From Rheum nobile (Eukaryota > Streptophyta > Magnoliopsida > Caryophyllales > Polygonaceae): 64,000 nt of DNA. The DNA lies in assembly GCA_027886185.1 (NCBI GenBank), contig WOAB01000719.1, forward strand, positions 2,666,001 to 2,730,000, in the 5' to 3' direction. Position numbers and translations under genes: made by a program. This document shows positions 41,301-51,649 of this stretch, piece after piece; within the stretch, counting starts at the first letter, position 1; each line of letters opens with the position of its first letter. The notes below the pieces were generated by a model. The model was not told the origin of the DNA, ran no database searches, and saw nothing but the letters and a program-made list of their open reading frames with translations.

Positions 41301-44042
41301 ATGGTCCACACTCGTGCTACTAATTCACCTCTTCGTGATTTTGATCCAGAGATTGAGAGAACTTTGTCCCAGGATCGCAGAGTGAACCGTACTTTGGTTT
41401 TTGACAACCCTGCATTTGAGATGGGTGACGCGGATAGAACGTTGAGACAGTTGACTGCGCCCGACCTGCAACAGCAACCTTTGGCTGTGACTATTCCTGC
41501 TATAGGAGCGGGCGTAAACTTTGAGTTGAAGCCGGGGTTGATTCATTTGCTCCCATCTTTCCATGGACTGGCTGGAGAGGACCCAATCAAACACATGGGT
41601 AAATTCCACACAGTCTGCATGAGCATGAAACCGGCGAACGTTACTGAGGAGCAAATAAAGATGAGAGCTTTTGGGTTCACCCTCAAGGACGCAGCTGATG
41701 ATTGGTACTACCATCTGCCTACTGGAAGCATCGATACGTGGAACAAGCTGCATAAGGCATTTCTTGAAAAGTATTTTCCTACAAAGAAGGCAAACAGTTT
41801 GAAAAAGGCTATTAGCAACATTGAGCAGGAGGATGACGAGAGCCTGTATGAGTACTATGAGCGGTTCAAGAGACTTTGCTCAAGTTGTCCATTCCACGGG
41901 TACTCCAATCAAGATCTGGTGCTCCACCTTTACAATGGTCTGATGGACAATGAAAGGAGGATTGTCGACGCTGCATGTGGCGGCAATATTCTCAACACAA
42001 CACCGGCAGCAGCTATGGAGAAGATTCAGGAGATGGCAGAGGGCACAAGAAATTTCGGCAGAGCCTCTACCAAGAGAGGAGTCAATGCTGCTGACTCTAG
42101 TCGCTCTGCGTATGCCAGTGATATTGCTGAGTTGAAGGACATGATGAGGAGACTTACGCTGCAAGGAACTCCTCAGCAACTCAAAGCGTGTGGGGTCTGT
42201 GCCGATCAATTCTACCCCACTGACGCATGTCCTCAACTACAAGATGATACGCCTGCTGAAGTAAACGCTGTAGGAGGTTATGGAGATCCAAGACCTCGGC
42301 ATGATCCCTACTCCAACACTTATAATCCAGAATGGAGAGACCACCCAAATTTTAGATGGAGGGATCAACAACAACAGCCTCAGTTTCAACAACAACAGCA
42401 GCCAAGACCTCAATTCCTACAAAGGTCGCAAGATCCACAACCTGATGCGTCTCCTTCAACTGCAGATATGCTCCAAGTCTTGACGAAACATTTCACTACT
42501 CATGTTCAAGCCACAACGTCAAGCATAAAGAATTTGGAAACGCATGTGAGCCAAATGGCTGAAGCCATCACGAGGATCGATGCAAAGATGTCGGGAAATC
42601 TACCATCTCAAACGGTAGTTAACCCATGGGAAAATGTTAGTGTTGTGACTCTCAGAAGTGGGAAACAACTGCCAAGCGCTGAGGAAGACGTTGCAGGAAA
42701 AGAGGAAGCTCTGGAGGAAAACCGCTACCCGCGGCACCAGCTTGCCGCCCCCAGCGGTAAGAAGGAAAATGAAGATGCTCTGACGACCACCGCCCCCCGC
42801 GGCAATGAGGCTACCGCCCCCAGCGGTGACCTTGATTCTCATAAATCTTCGGGTAGTTTACCGCCCCCCGCGGTGAACACTGGCCGCCCCCCGCGGCAAC
42901 CTGCTGGAGCTAACGACGAGCCCTTTGTCGACACCTACGTTCGTCCTTACTTTCCTCCTCTCGGTTCCGAGAAGCCACCCGCCCCTTTTCCAGAGGCGCT
43001 CAAGGAGAGAAGGGTAGTCGACGACAAGGACCTCTTTGAGACGTTTAGCAAGTGTGAGGTCAACATCCCGTTGCTCAAGCTTGTTAAAAGCATTCCCAAG
43101 TATGCTAAGTTCTTGAAGGAGCTCTGCACGATCAAGAGGAACCAGAAGCAGAAGAAAAAGAAGCAGGTCCAGGTGAGCGAGCAAGTATCTGCTGTATTTC
43201 AAAAGCGTTTGCCCAAGAAGTGCAGTGATCCAGGTATGTTCTCTATCCCTTGCATCATTAGTGAGACAAAGATTGATAAGGCTATGCTAGATCTTGGTGC
43301 TGCTATTAATGTCTTACCATTGTCGTTCTTTGAGTCCATTGGTCTGCCACCACTACAGGACACTAGACTAGTTATTCAATTAGCTGATGGAACCAATGTC
43401 TACCCGAAAGGGGTTGTTGAGGATGTCCTTGTTATGGTAGATACGCTGATTTTTCCCACTGATTTTTATGTTCTTGATATGGATGGTGGTACAGGTGCAC
43501 ATATGCTGTTAGGTAGACCTTTCATGAAAACTGCAAATACCACAATTGATGTTAGACGTGGGAAATTAACTATGGAATTTGATGGGGATGGAGTTGAATA
43601 TAACATATATGATATAAAACCCGTCATTAACACCTCTTTGAACTTTGTTGATGTAATGAGTCATAACCCTTTGGATGAATTGCAACCTATACTAGAGGAT
43701 CCCATAGTTGACTTGCCTGTCGATATTACTGTATCTTCTAATCTGCAGGAAGTCACGGCTTTATTGGATGAGAAGGGTGAGTCTCCTACTTCTCTTTTGG
43801 GCATTGGCCCCACTGTGCTAACTCCGAGCGAGAAGCTCGTTCCCTCTATGATGCAGGCCCCTGAAGTTGAAGTTAAACACCCCCCTGATCGATCTAAGTA
43901 TGGGGGGAAGGCGACTACGAAAGACAAGGTGAAAGAGCCGTTGAAGAAGAGGAATGGTCTAAGGTTCAAACATTTTCATGATTGGTTCAGGAAGGAGGTG
44001 CTGAATGAGAGGGTACCTAAGGAACCCGATGTTGTGGATTAA
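41301..44042 (+). CDS. Element B gag-protease polyprotein (913 aa)
   Basis: A single uninterrupted frame, taken from the ATG at WTYLMVHTRATN (an upstream GTG gives 13 more codons). Gag core: FHGLAGEDPIKHMGKFHTVC, LKDAADDWYYHLPTGSIDTW, FLEKYFPTKKANSLKKAI and YEYYERFKRLCSSCP, typical of Athila-lineage capsids. A Gln/Pro-rich region and a coiled-coil-like segment follow. The linker near residues 475-545 is Ala/Pro-rich, encoded by CpG-rich phrases. The protease is near residues 650-790: the active site MLDLGAAINVLP (DLGA is usual in this lineage), then GRPFMKTANTTIDV. A basic tail ends at 44042. No pol follows. The protein should assemble particles and process itself, but replication would need enzymes from another element. 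Confidence 0.88.
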   Translation: MVHTRATNSPLRDFDPEIERTLSQDRRVNRTLVFDNPAFEMGDADRTLRQLTAPDLQQQPLAVTIPAIGAGVNFELKPGLIHLLPSFHGLAGEDPIKHMGKFHTVCMSMKPANVTEEQIKMRAFGFTLKDAADDWYYHLPTGSIDTWNKLHKAFLEKYFPTKKANSLKKAISNIEQEDDESLYEYYERFKRLCSSCPFHGYSNQDLVLHLYNGLMDNERRIVDAACGGNILNTTPAAAMEKIQEMAEGTRNFGRASTKRGVNAADSSRSAYASDIAELKDMMRRLTLQGTPQQLKACGVCADQFYPTDACPQLQDDTPAEVNAVGGYGDPRPRHDPYSNTYNPEWRDHPNFRWRDQQQQPQFQQQQQPRPQFLQRSQDPQPDASPSTADMLQVLTKHFTTHVQATTSSIKNLETHVSQMAEAITRIDAKMSGNLPSQTVVNPWENVSVVTLRSGKQLPSAEEDVAGKEEALEENRYPRHQLAAPSGKKENEDALTTTAPRGNEATAPSGDLDSHKSSGSLPPPAVNTGRPPRQPAGANDEPFVDTYVRPYFPPLGSEKPPAPFPEALKERRVVDDKDLFETFSKCEVNIPLLKLVKSIPKYAKFLKELCTIKRNQKQKKKKQVQVSEQVSAVFQKRLPKKCSDPGMFSIPCIISETKIDKAMLDLGAAINVLPLSFFESIGLPPLQDTRLVIQLADGTNVYPKGVVEDVLVMVDTLIFPTDFYVLDMDGGTGAHMLLGRPFMKTANTTIDVRRGKLTMEFDGDGVEYNIYDIKPVINTSLNFVDVMSHNPLDELQPILEDPIVDLPVDITVSSNLQEVTALLDEKGESPTSLLGIGPTVLTPSEKLVPSMMQAPEVEVKHPPDRSKYGGKATTKDKVKEPLKKRNGLRFKHFHDWFRKEVLNERVPKEPDVVD

Positions 44043-44090
44043 GGTTGTTCGAGTAGGATGTCAAGCCATGACAATAACTAAGGCGCTGTC

Positions 44091-44208
44091 CGGGAGGCAA
44101 CCCGAGGTATGTTTTTCTTTCTTTGCTTTTCTTTCTTTGTTTTTGCATTTTCTTTAGTGTGTTTTTGCTTTGTTTTTATTCTTGTTTTTGTTTCCGACTA
44201 ACCTGCAG
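44091..44208 (+). promoter_or_regulatory. Conserved hairpin and putative intron downstream of gag-protease (element B)
   Basis: CGGG-AGGCAA-CCCG forms a short stem-loop at 44091-44104. Two bases later comes a splice donor GTATGT at 44107, and at 44207-44208 an acceptor (GACTAACCTGCAG) with a branch-like CTAAC. The same arrangement exists in element C1 at 59381-59472. The AGGCAA loop with flanking GGG/CCC is widely seen in this retrotransposon lineage, as far as I recall. Splicing itself is inferred. Confidence 0.55.
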
Positions 44209-44524
44209 GGAAGAGACCCATGCCTATTGAAAAAGGTGTTTCCACACCAATGTAAGTCTCTTCCTTCCCTGTACTAAGTCACCCCCCGAAAAAACCTTAA
44301 ACGGGGAGCAAAAAAAAAAGAAAAAAAAAAGAATAATCGGATTTAAAAAAAAAAAAAAAGTTGTACCAAGGCCAGCTGTCCAGAGTTTCCCATGGAGATG
44401 TTGCGCATCATGTTGTCCAAGAAGGAGTCATTAGCCCCACACATTATTTGGCAACGATGATGACCCTACAATTGGCAGCTGAGGAGGAGGAACACTAGAG
44501 CCTCCAACACGATCATATCTGGGC

Positions 44525-44962
44525 TCCACCATGTGTTCCTAGAAGGCCGTGTGACCCCGCCATACTATGTTTTACCACTATTCACCAAAGTGGTTTCCTA
44601 TGGTTGCACGGTAGGAGAAGATTATAGAGTTGATGAAGACACCCGCCCAACACCAGAGACATGGGCATTTATTGAGAAGACCACCAGCGATCACCTACAA
44701 TGTCCAAGCAGCTTGGCAACGTTTGTGAGTTATTTTTTGCTTTTCCACCATGTGTTCCTAGAAGGCCGTGTGACCCCGCCATATTATGTTTTACCACTAT
44801 TCACCAAAGTGGTTTCCTATGGTTGCACGGTAGGAGAAGATTATAGAGTTGATGAAGACACCCGCCCAACACCAGAGACATGGGCATTTATTGAGAAGAC
44901 CGCCAGCGATCACCTACAATGTCCAAGCAGCTTGGCAACGTTTGTGAGTTATTTTTTGCTTT
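44525..44962 (+). repeat. 219-bp tandem duplication in the 3' region of element B
   Basis: Units 44525-44743 and 44744-44962 differ by about two substitutions. The unit is open throughout (FLEGRVTPPYYVLPLFTKVV...), giving a 155-codon frame with an internal repeat. Element C1 has a single diverged copy near 59800-59980. The frame may be a remnant of a pol-distal (env-like) reading frame; this is a guess. Confidence 0.9.
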
Positions 44963-45635
44963 TCCCTCTGCTTCTATTATTTTGTCTTTCATTACATTGA
45001 GGACAATGCAATGTTTAAGCATGGGGGAGAGTTCTATACTTGCTACGTCGTTGAGGAGAAAAATAAATAAAAAATTAAAAAAGCCAAAAATTTGAAAAAA
45101 GGCAAAAATTGAAATCCTGGGATAGGTCGAAAACCCGAAAGGGCGGCCTAGGCAATAAACATGTGGCTTGGACCAGCATTAGGCTGGGGTAATATGAGGT
45201 CAAGAGTGACGTGAGCTTATGTGAGTACATCTATTGTAAAATGATATGAGTGGCTTGGTGAAAACCCGAAAGGGCGCCTTGGCAAAATGAGCAAAAAATA
45301 AGAAGAGTGATTTTAGGATTTCTCATTATTCTTGGCGAAGCGTCATAAGAAGAGGAGTCAAAGAAGGATTGTCGGGTAGGTCACTCTGGGAGACATAAGG
45401 AGTCATAGATGGAGGCTAGGATTAGAGGTTACTCACACTATTGGATGTCCGGGTTAAGCTTGGGGGAAGTACTCTTCTTGCCCCTTAAGCTGGATGTGTT
45501 GTGGATGAGTTTGGTGCCAGGAGCTTGGCATGGGTTAGGTGACTCTTAGTTGGAGGATATGCTTCCTGAGACCTTGGGTGCTGCATTGGAGGAGTAGACT
45601 CTTTATTAGTTTACTCGAGGACGAGCAAAGGTCTA

Positions 45636-45649
45636 AGCATGGGGGAGTT
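45636..45649 (+). other. Polypurine tract of element B
   Basis: AGCATGGGGGAGTT immediately precedes the 3' LTR start TGATAAG. A near copy (TAAGCATGGGGGAG) occurs about 615 bases upstream at 45016-45029. Confidence 0.85.
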
Positions 45650-47108
45650 TGATAAGTACTACTTTGTAGGGCTTAAGTAAGAGTCATTAGAGGGTTTATT
45701 GGTGTCATTCAGGTAGATTTAGACACATTCATGTGCATGGCATTTGGGGGCGAAGTTTGGTGTTTTTAGAGGTGTTTGAGCTGTTTTGGAGATCATAGGA
45801 GACACTGAGGAAGAAGCCACCAGTAAAAGACGCAAATGAAGTGAAGAGAAGAGTAGAAGAACAGTGGGTTGAATTCAAATGGTTCTTTCTCTCTACTCAG
45901 ATGTCCAAATAAAGTGATTCCAATTCGAGGAGTTAGATCTTGAAGTCTACTACAAGTCCTCAACATATGAGCGCAATCCGAGTTGGGAATCAAAAGTTAT
46001 GGCGTTTTGCCTGAAGTGTCGCAGATGCTGAAGGCCATGAAGGACGCCGCACCCAGCGGCAAGAAGAGTTGACGCCTGGCCACGGCAGCTTACCGCCCCC
46101 CGCGGCATGAAGGACACCGCCCCCCGCGGCAGGAAGGCCACCGCACCCCGCGGTGGTAAGGCGCTGACGAGATTTATTTCCGAGTTTTATTTCTGTTTTT
46201 CTTTTATCCGAGACTTTATATTTCGGAATGTTATTATTTCCTTATTTTAATCCATATTGGTTTCCTAGTATTTAAGACTATTTTAGAACACTTTGTGGTT
46301 AACCCTAGTTGCCACCGTTTTACGTATTTTTCTCTCACAAACCCTAATGGAGAACTAAACCTCCATTGTTGCACTTGACAGTTTGAAGCCAACAATTGAT
46401 TGGTTGTGAGTTTTCTACTCTTGTTCGTTTTCCTATCTAGTTGGATTAATTCTCTTGTGCTTGATTGATTATTGGTTTATGTTGATTTATCTAGATTGAT
46501 CACCTAGGTTTATTGATATCTTCCTAATTGCTAGGATTTGTGATTCCGGGTGCGTGTTGCATATCTAGTAGCGAGCACGATTGTTGCGTATAGGGGATCC
46601 GAGCGCTTCATCGTGAGAGAGAGTTAATTGCATGCTTATAGTAACGGGTTGTTTCTACTGCATGTATCTTGTTGAATCCTTGGTTGAATGCTATTGCTTC
46701 ATTGAGTCTTGAAGGTTTTCGGATTTGATTTAGTAATAAGTACTATTAGGGCTGGTAGAACTAATAGTTATCTAAGATCGGGATAAGAACAACTATAGGA
46801 ATATTAAGAACTTGAGATTGATAGAATTCCGTGATCGACCTATCTATTGTTGTGTGGATCTCTGTTGAGTGTGGCGCTTTTCCCCATTATATTTACAACC
46901 GTTTCCTGCGAACTTATTTACTTGCTTTGTTTACTTTGGTTACGATAAACATAAACAACCCCCCCCCCCCCTAGTTCCTAGTTGGTGATAACGAATTGCA
47001 CAAATTGATAACCTGACTCTCTGTGGGATCGACCATGTCTTGCTTACTATACTACTTAGTAGGTATTTTGGGATTTATTTGATAGGCATCACGACTTTAG
47101 CTCTGTCA
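45650..47108 (+). repeat. 3' LTR of element B
   Basis: It matches the 5' LTR almost base for base, ending GCTCTGTCA before the gaagt duplication. It has the same CpG-rich phrase cluster at about 46036-46162. Confidence 0.93.
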
Positions 47109-47113
47109 GAAGT

Positions 47114-47245
47114 CGAGATTGTTTATGTGTCTGGTAAAACCAATTTCGGTCCAGAAATTCGGTCGCCTAGACCCACGACAATTCCAATATCCAATTTTCA
47201 TTTAATTATAAATTTATATATGATCATAGTGTGAGGTTGCAAGAA
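47114..47245 (-). pseudogene. LINE endonuclease N-terminal piece
   Basis: Reading on the minus strand, WNCRGSRRPNFW begins the endonuclease domain, the usual WNCRG start in plant LINEs. The frame continues across element B into the SETKS motif at 39764 without a shift. This confirms that element B inserted into an open LINE frame. Confidence 0.75.
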
Positions 47246-48057
47246 AAGAGTAATAGTACCCCAACTGGATAGAGGCATTATGTATTGATAAGCCAGATAC
47301 ATGCAGTTGATATGGTAAGATTCAAGGATCATGTCATAGTGAGAGTTCATGAGGGTTTCATAAGACAAGCCAAACCGGCTGTCTGGTTGAGACAACAATA
47401 TATTGGAAAAGCAGTTATCAGAAACCTGAAAATAGAAAATAAAAGTAAAACCAGTATTGATCAAATATAAATCAGAACAAGGGATTAAGTAGATGCAAAC
47501 CGTGAACTGAACAGTCGAAGCAAAAAATAACGTGTAAGGAAGACTAATTTGATGAATATTTAACTTGTGGCACAAATAATAAAATGAAGGAGATAGATTA
47601 ATACTGACATTGAATAAGATGAACAAAGTGCATGTAAGAATAATGTACTGAATGTACGGGGTTCAAACATTAAAGAACATGTTGAAAACGTGTAGTTTGT
47701 AGAGAAATATGCCAAAAAACAAACTGGAAAAAGAAGCAGAAGTTAAATCTTTCATAGAAGTTGTCATCATAATATAAGTACAAACTATTGTCAAATACTG
47801 AGACATATCATTACATATAGTACGAGCTTGCATAGAAACTGACTTACCATTACATATCATACAGTGACCACATGAAAAGATACAAAAGGGGTCACAGCTA
47901 CAAGGGTTAGAACAGTTGAACTTCACCAAAAGAAGATAGTAACTAGCAGTGATACTAGATACAGAAGCAGATACTAGCCGGTCATAGATCCACAAAAAAG
48001 TTCCCTGAAGGTAAGTTTTCCAGAACAAAGCATCCCAAGGACAGTAAACATCACAAT

Positions 48058-48735
48058 TCATGCAGTAGAAGTGTGTTTGCCCCTAACCCTCGATTTCCTT
48101 TTACGAGAAGGGCCAACATCAAGAACATGATCAGTCGGAGGAGAAGAGGTAGTAGAGGAGACTGCAGTAACTTGAGGAGGCGAATTGGAGCTCTCTTCAA
48201 CGGACCTAATCTCGATCCCACCGAGTTGATGAACAAGAGAGCTGTTAGAGTGAGCAGACTGATACGATGACTCCGGGTATCCCTCGGGGTAAGGCTGTTG
48301 CGGTTGAAAAGGGTAAGAAGAGCCAGAAGTGTTAAAAGATTGGGGAAAGGCTTGGCTAGGAAACTGAACTGGCAAGGTAGGGGGAAGAGCAGGTAGAATG
48401 GACGGGTAAGGTTGATTCACATGCATAGTTTCCAACGGGGTAGGGGTGGGAAGATTAGCCAGAATATACAGAAGATGGTCACGGTAAATATTAGGATGGG
48501 GAAACTCAAACCCAAGGGTTGAAGAAGGATTAGAAAGGACACCTAAATATTCACCGTGAGCCACAACAACTTCAGTGATGGCATGCTGGAAAGAGAAGGC
48601 AGCAGAGATGTCAGAGTGGAGAAGAGGAGCCTTACCTTTATCCAAAGCTGAGAGGGGATAAGCTGTAGTTGCAGGTTTAGTGATGAAGGTCGGGCCTGGG
48701 CGTCGAGAAGCCAAGGATGAAACAAGACCAGGCAA
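48058..48735 (-). pseudogene. Probable LINE ORF1 C-terminal region (Pro/Ser-rich)
   Basis: A 225-codon frame that is Pro, Ser and Gln-rich, ending with a basic stretch (PSRKRKSRVRGKH). Its place upstream of the endonuclease on the same strand, and the basic tail, fit the linker end of a plant LINE ORF1, but no zinc knuckle is visible. The region 47250-48058 between it and the endonuclease has no clear coding signal. It could instead be an unrelated gene fragment. Confidence 0.4.
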
Positions 48736-48780
48736 AGAACCACCCAGGAGACGAGCCTTGGTCAGCCTTGCCTGCTCCTC

Positions 48781-51649
48781 ATCTTACTCAGACCCAATAC
48801 AAGTCTTCCATATCCGGGACAATGATATTGCGCTTGGTGAAAAATAAAGAAACTTCCTTCCACAATGACTCTCATCCTTCATATCTCATTTGCTGGAGTA
48901 ACTGCTTGGTCATCTTGATAAGATTCAATGCATTAACAATATCTTGATCTTTTCTCTATAAGGCTTGTGACAAATCATGTGAAACTCCCAAAATATTTTT
49001 CATCAAGAATAAGCAGAATATGAATTCAAATCACTGAATGAATTCCATAAGATAATCTGCTTGAGCTCTTTGCTTTGGATTTTTTGAATCATTCCCAATG
49101 GCCAAAAGCACCTCAATTGTTGGGTCAAATAAACAAATCAAACTCACCAATGTTTTATAATGAGAACTCTAACGTGTTGCTCCTGCTCGACCCAATGATA
49201 CTTCTTGATTATGTCCCCTTCTAGACAAAATTTCACCTTCACGAAGCCCTTCAATTACTTTCTCTAATGATTTCTCTCGAAGCATGTCTTTTCTTTTGCA
49301 TGATGCACAAACAATATTTGTCAACATAGAGATGACATCAAAAAACTTACTTACTTTTGGGTGACTTTCAACTACACTTACAAGTGCCAACTGCAACTGA
49401 TGAGCAAAACAATGAATGTAATAAGCAGATTGATTCTCCATCATTATCAAACTTTTCAAACCATTGAACTCACCCCGCATATTGCTAGCTCCATCATAAC
49501 CTTGCCCTCGTAAACCTGAAATACTCAAACCATGCTTGCAAAAAAGAGCCTCGATATTCATTTTCAATGACAAAGCAGTGGTGTCACCAACATGAACAAT
49601 CCCAAGAAAACGCTCTACAACATACCCTCTAGCATTCACAAAACGCAAAACGACTGCCATTTGTTCTTTCACAGATATAACACAAGCTTCATCAACTAAA
49701 ATAAAAAACATATCATCACCCATATCTCTAATAACTGCATTTGTTTTCTCGACTGCAATTGCATTGACAATATCTTTCTGAATCCTAGGTGATGTCAATT
49801 TCAAATTCTCATGTGCATTATCCAACACAACTCTCTTAATTTCATCACTATGATCAGCAAGTAACTGCAAGATTTCAAGAAAGTTTCCTTGATTACTTGA
49901 TTCACTAGATTCATCATGATCACGAAAAGCCAATCCTTGAAGCATAAGAAATCTAAGGCAATCAATTGATGCAATCAATTGATGCAGTCAATCTAGCACG
50001 ATAATCTATCCGACTTTGCTCAGAATAAGTAGACAGACAAACCTCTATATGTTGTTGATGATGCATCAAATCTTCACAAGCACGCACACATCTGCTATGC
50101 ACACTATTATGATTACCAACATGAACATCCAATCTGTCTTTCTTCTTCCAGTTTCTAAACCCTTCCCCAACAAATGAGTCAGCACCTTCTTGGTTCCCAT
50201 GATCATGTTTGAAAAGATAGCATGGTAAGCAATATGCATCATCTTTTGATATATTATATTCCAATCAACCACTGTATTCTTTAAACCATGCAGCAACACA
50301 TTTGCGTCTTTTAGCTCCAAATAATGTCCCAGGAAAATCATTATTTCTAGGTTGACAAGGCCCTTTTCTACAAATATGCTCGTCTAACCTTTTCTCTATC
50401 ATTAACACTATACTCAGACATATCTTTCCTTAACCCCGGGTCAGCAGGAAAATTATCGAGATCAAACTCAACATCACAAATAGACAAATCAGGAAAACTT
50501 GGTGGGTTCACTGGAGAGAGATTAGAACTTGTACCTATATTTGGTGACTTGGAATTTTGTGAACCATCGATACTTGTAAAACATTTCTTCATTTTCTGAA
50601 ATTGTCAAATCATATAACTAAATCAATATACAGATATAACAGGAATAATCAATCATTTTCTACATTCAATACCTAAATTGAATATAAAACCAATGAGAAT
50701 TGTCAAATCATATAACTTACAGTGTCCAAAGAATCGGCTCCAAGTGCAGTAAATTTTGAATCACCAGTAACTTGACCTCAAAAGTATCGGGTAATGCCAG
50801 CTGCTTCTTCACTATGGCACAAACCTTATCAACTGTCCCTGGTTTGGCCTGCTCGTTGATACAAAATTACAAATTATGGATCAAACAACAGGAATGATAA
50901 TAATTGTATAATTAGAGTATTTATAAAGCAAGTAAATGAAATGAGACTTAATCGATTTAGAATAGTTCATTGAACACTGAAGAGTTTTGTGGCTAATAGT
51001 ATAAGCCAGCTAAGACAACATAAGTTGCAAAATATACAGAACAAAACAAAGATAAAAAAAAGTACATACATGCATACAACACAAGAGATTCTCAAGCAAA
51101 GTGGAACTCTCTGTCACTCTGTGTGCTTCTCCAGGATGCGATGGATGGCTTTAGACCATTGTTACTTGTAATATGCTCAAAACAAATTTCCAATCTTACA
51201 CCAATAATCAATTCAATAGTAGCAGACAGCATCACTAGCTCATTCAAGAAGAATCATGAAACCGACCACTGCAAAGTCGGACCACTGCGATTCTGCAAAG
51301 CCGACCAACAAGGAGCCCCGCCCTCCCACAGCTCCAGTAGTCCAGTAGCATCCTTACCCAGTTGCCCTCCTACAACAGTGAAGCCGAGTCGACCAGCAAG
51401 GAGGAGACTAGCGAAGCCTCACCCAGTCGCCCTCCTTGCCAATTTCACTGTAGCAGCGAAGCCGACCAGTAGTAGTAGTCCTTGCCAATTTCAACGTACA
51501 GGTGTTGAGATGCGATTATGCTGAGATGGAGAGGAGACCAGCGGCGGCTTAGGAGTTTTAGATTTTAGGGTTCGAACTTCGAAACACACACAAAAAAAAA
51601 ATCAGTGGGGGCCCATGCCCCCACTGGTCTCTACGTGGGTCTGTCCCTG
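48781..51649 (-). mobile_element. Decayed autonomous-type hAT element (DUF4371 / ZMYM1-like transposase), left end missing
   Basis: The right terminus reads inverted CAGGGACAGACCCACG at 51634-51649, similar to the ends of the small hAT elements at 28 and 608. A GGGGGCATGGGCCCCCA palindrome lies just inside it. Transposase remnants run from 50592 to about 48790. At the left the sequence passes into LINE-like DNA without a recognisable terminal repeat, so that end was lost or the LINE inserted there. Confidence 0.75.
48800..50592 (-). pseudogene. hAT transposase (TTF-type zinc finger, DUF4371, dimerisation region)
   Basis: N-terminus MKKCFTSIDGSQ at 50592. A TTF-type segment follows across a frameshift (YCLPCYLFKHDHGNQEGADSF; HNSVHSRCVRACEDL). 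The DUF4371 core is at 49978-49169 (MLQGLAFRDHDESSESSNQG, FFILVDEACVISVKEQMAV, GLRGQGYDGASNMRGEFNG, IHCFAHQLQLALV). Beyond 49169, decayed frames contain DLSQALQRKDQDIVNALNL, typical of the region before the hAT dimerisation domain. At least one frameshift, several stops and a short duplication at 49959-49990 disable it. The first catalytic Asp region (LVDEA, DGASN) is recognisable. Confidence 0.82.

Larger units (their letters stand above)
39765..47108 (+). mobile_element. LTR retrotransposon B, Athila-type gag-protease-only element (TR-GAG-like)
   Basis: Complete element: 5' LTR 39765-41221, PBS, gag-protease frame 41301-44042, non-coding 3' region, polypurine tract and 3' LTR 45650-47108. 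It is flanked by the 5-bp duplication gaagt at 39760-39764 and 47109-47113. LTRs of 1457 and 1459 bases are nearly identical, so the insertion is young. There is no reverse transcriptase, RNase H or integrase, so it must be mobilised in trans. It interrupts the LINE endonuclease. Confidence 0.92.
25776..48780 (-). mobile_element. LINE retrotransposon split into three pieces by two LTR elements
   Basis: The LINE runs on the minus strand with pieces at about 47109-48780 (ORF1 region and endonuclease start), 39034-39764 (endonuclease) and about 25776-29196 (reverse transcriptase to RNase H). The breaks coincide exactly with LTR elements B and A, each with a 5-bp duplication of LINE sequence. The reading frames abut sensibly across both insertions. 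The 5' end near 48780 is truncated or joined to hAT sequence, and no poly(A) tail or LINE target duplication was recognised. Confidence 0.85.
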
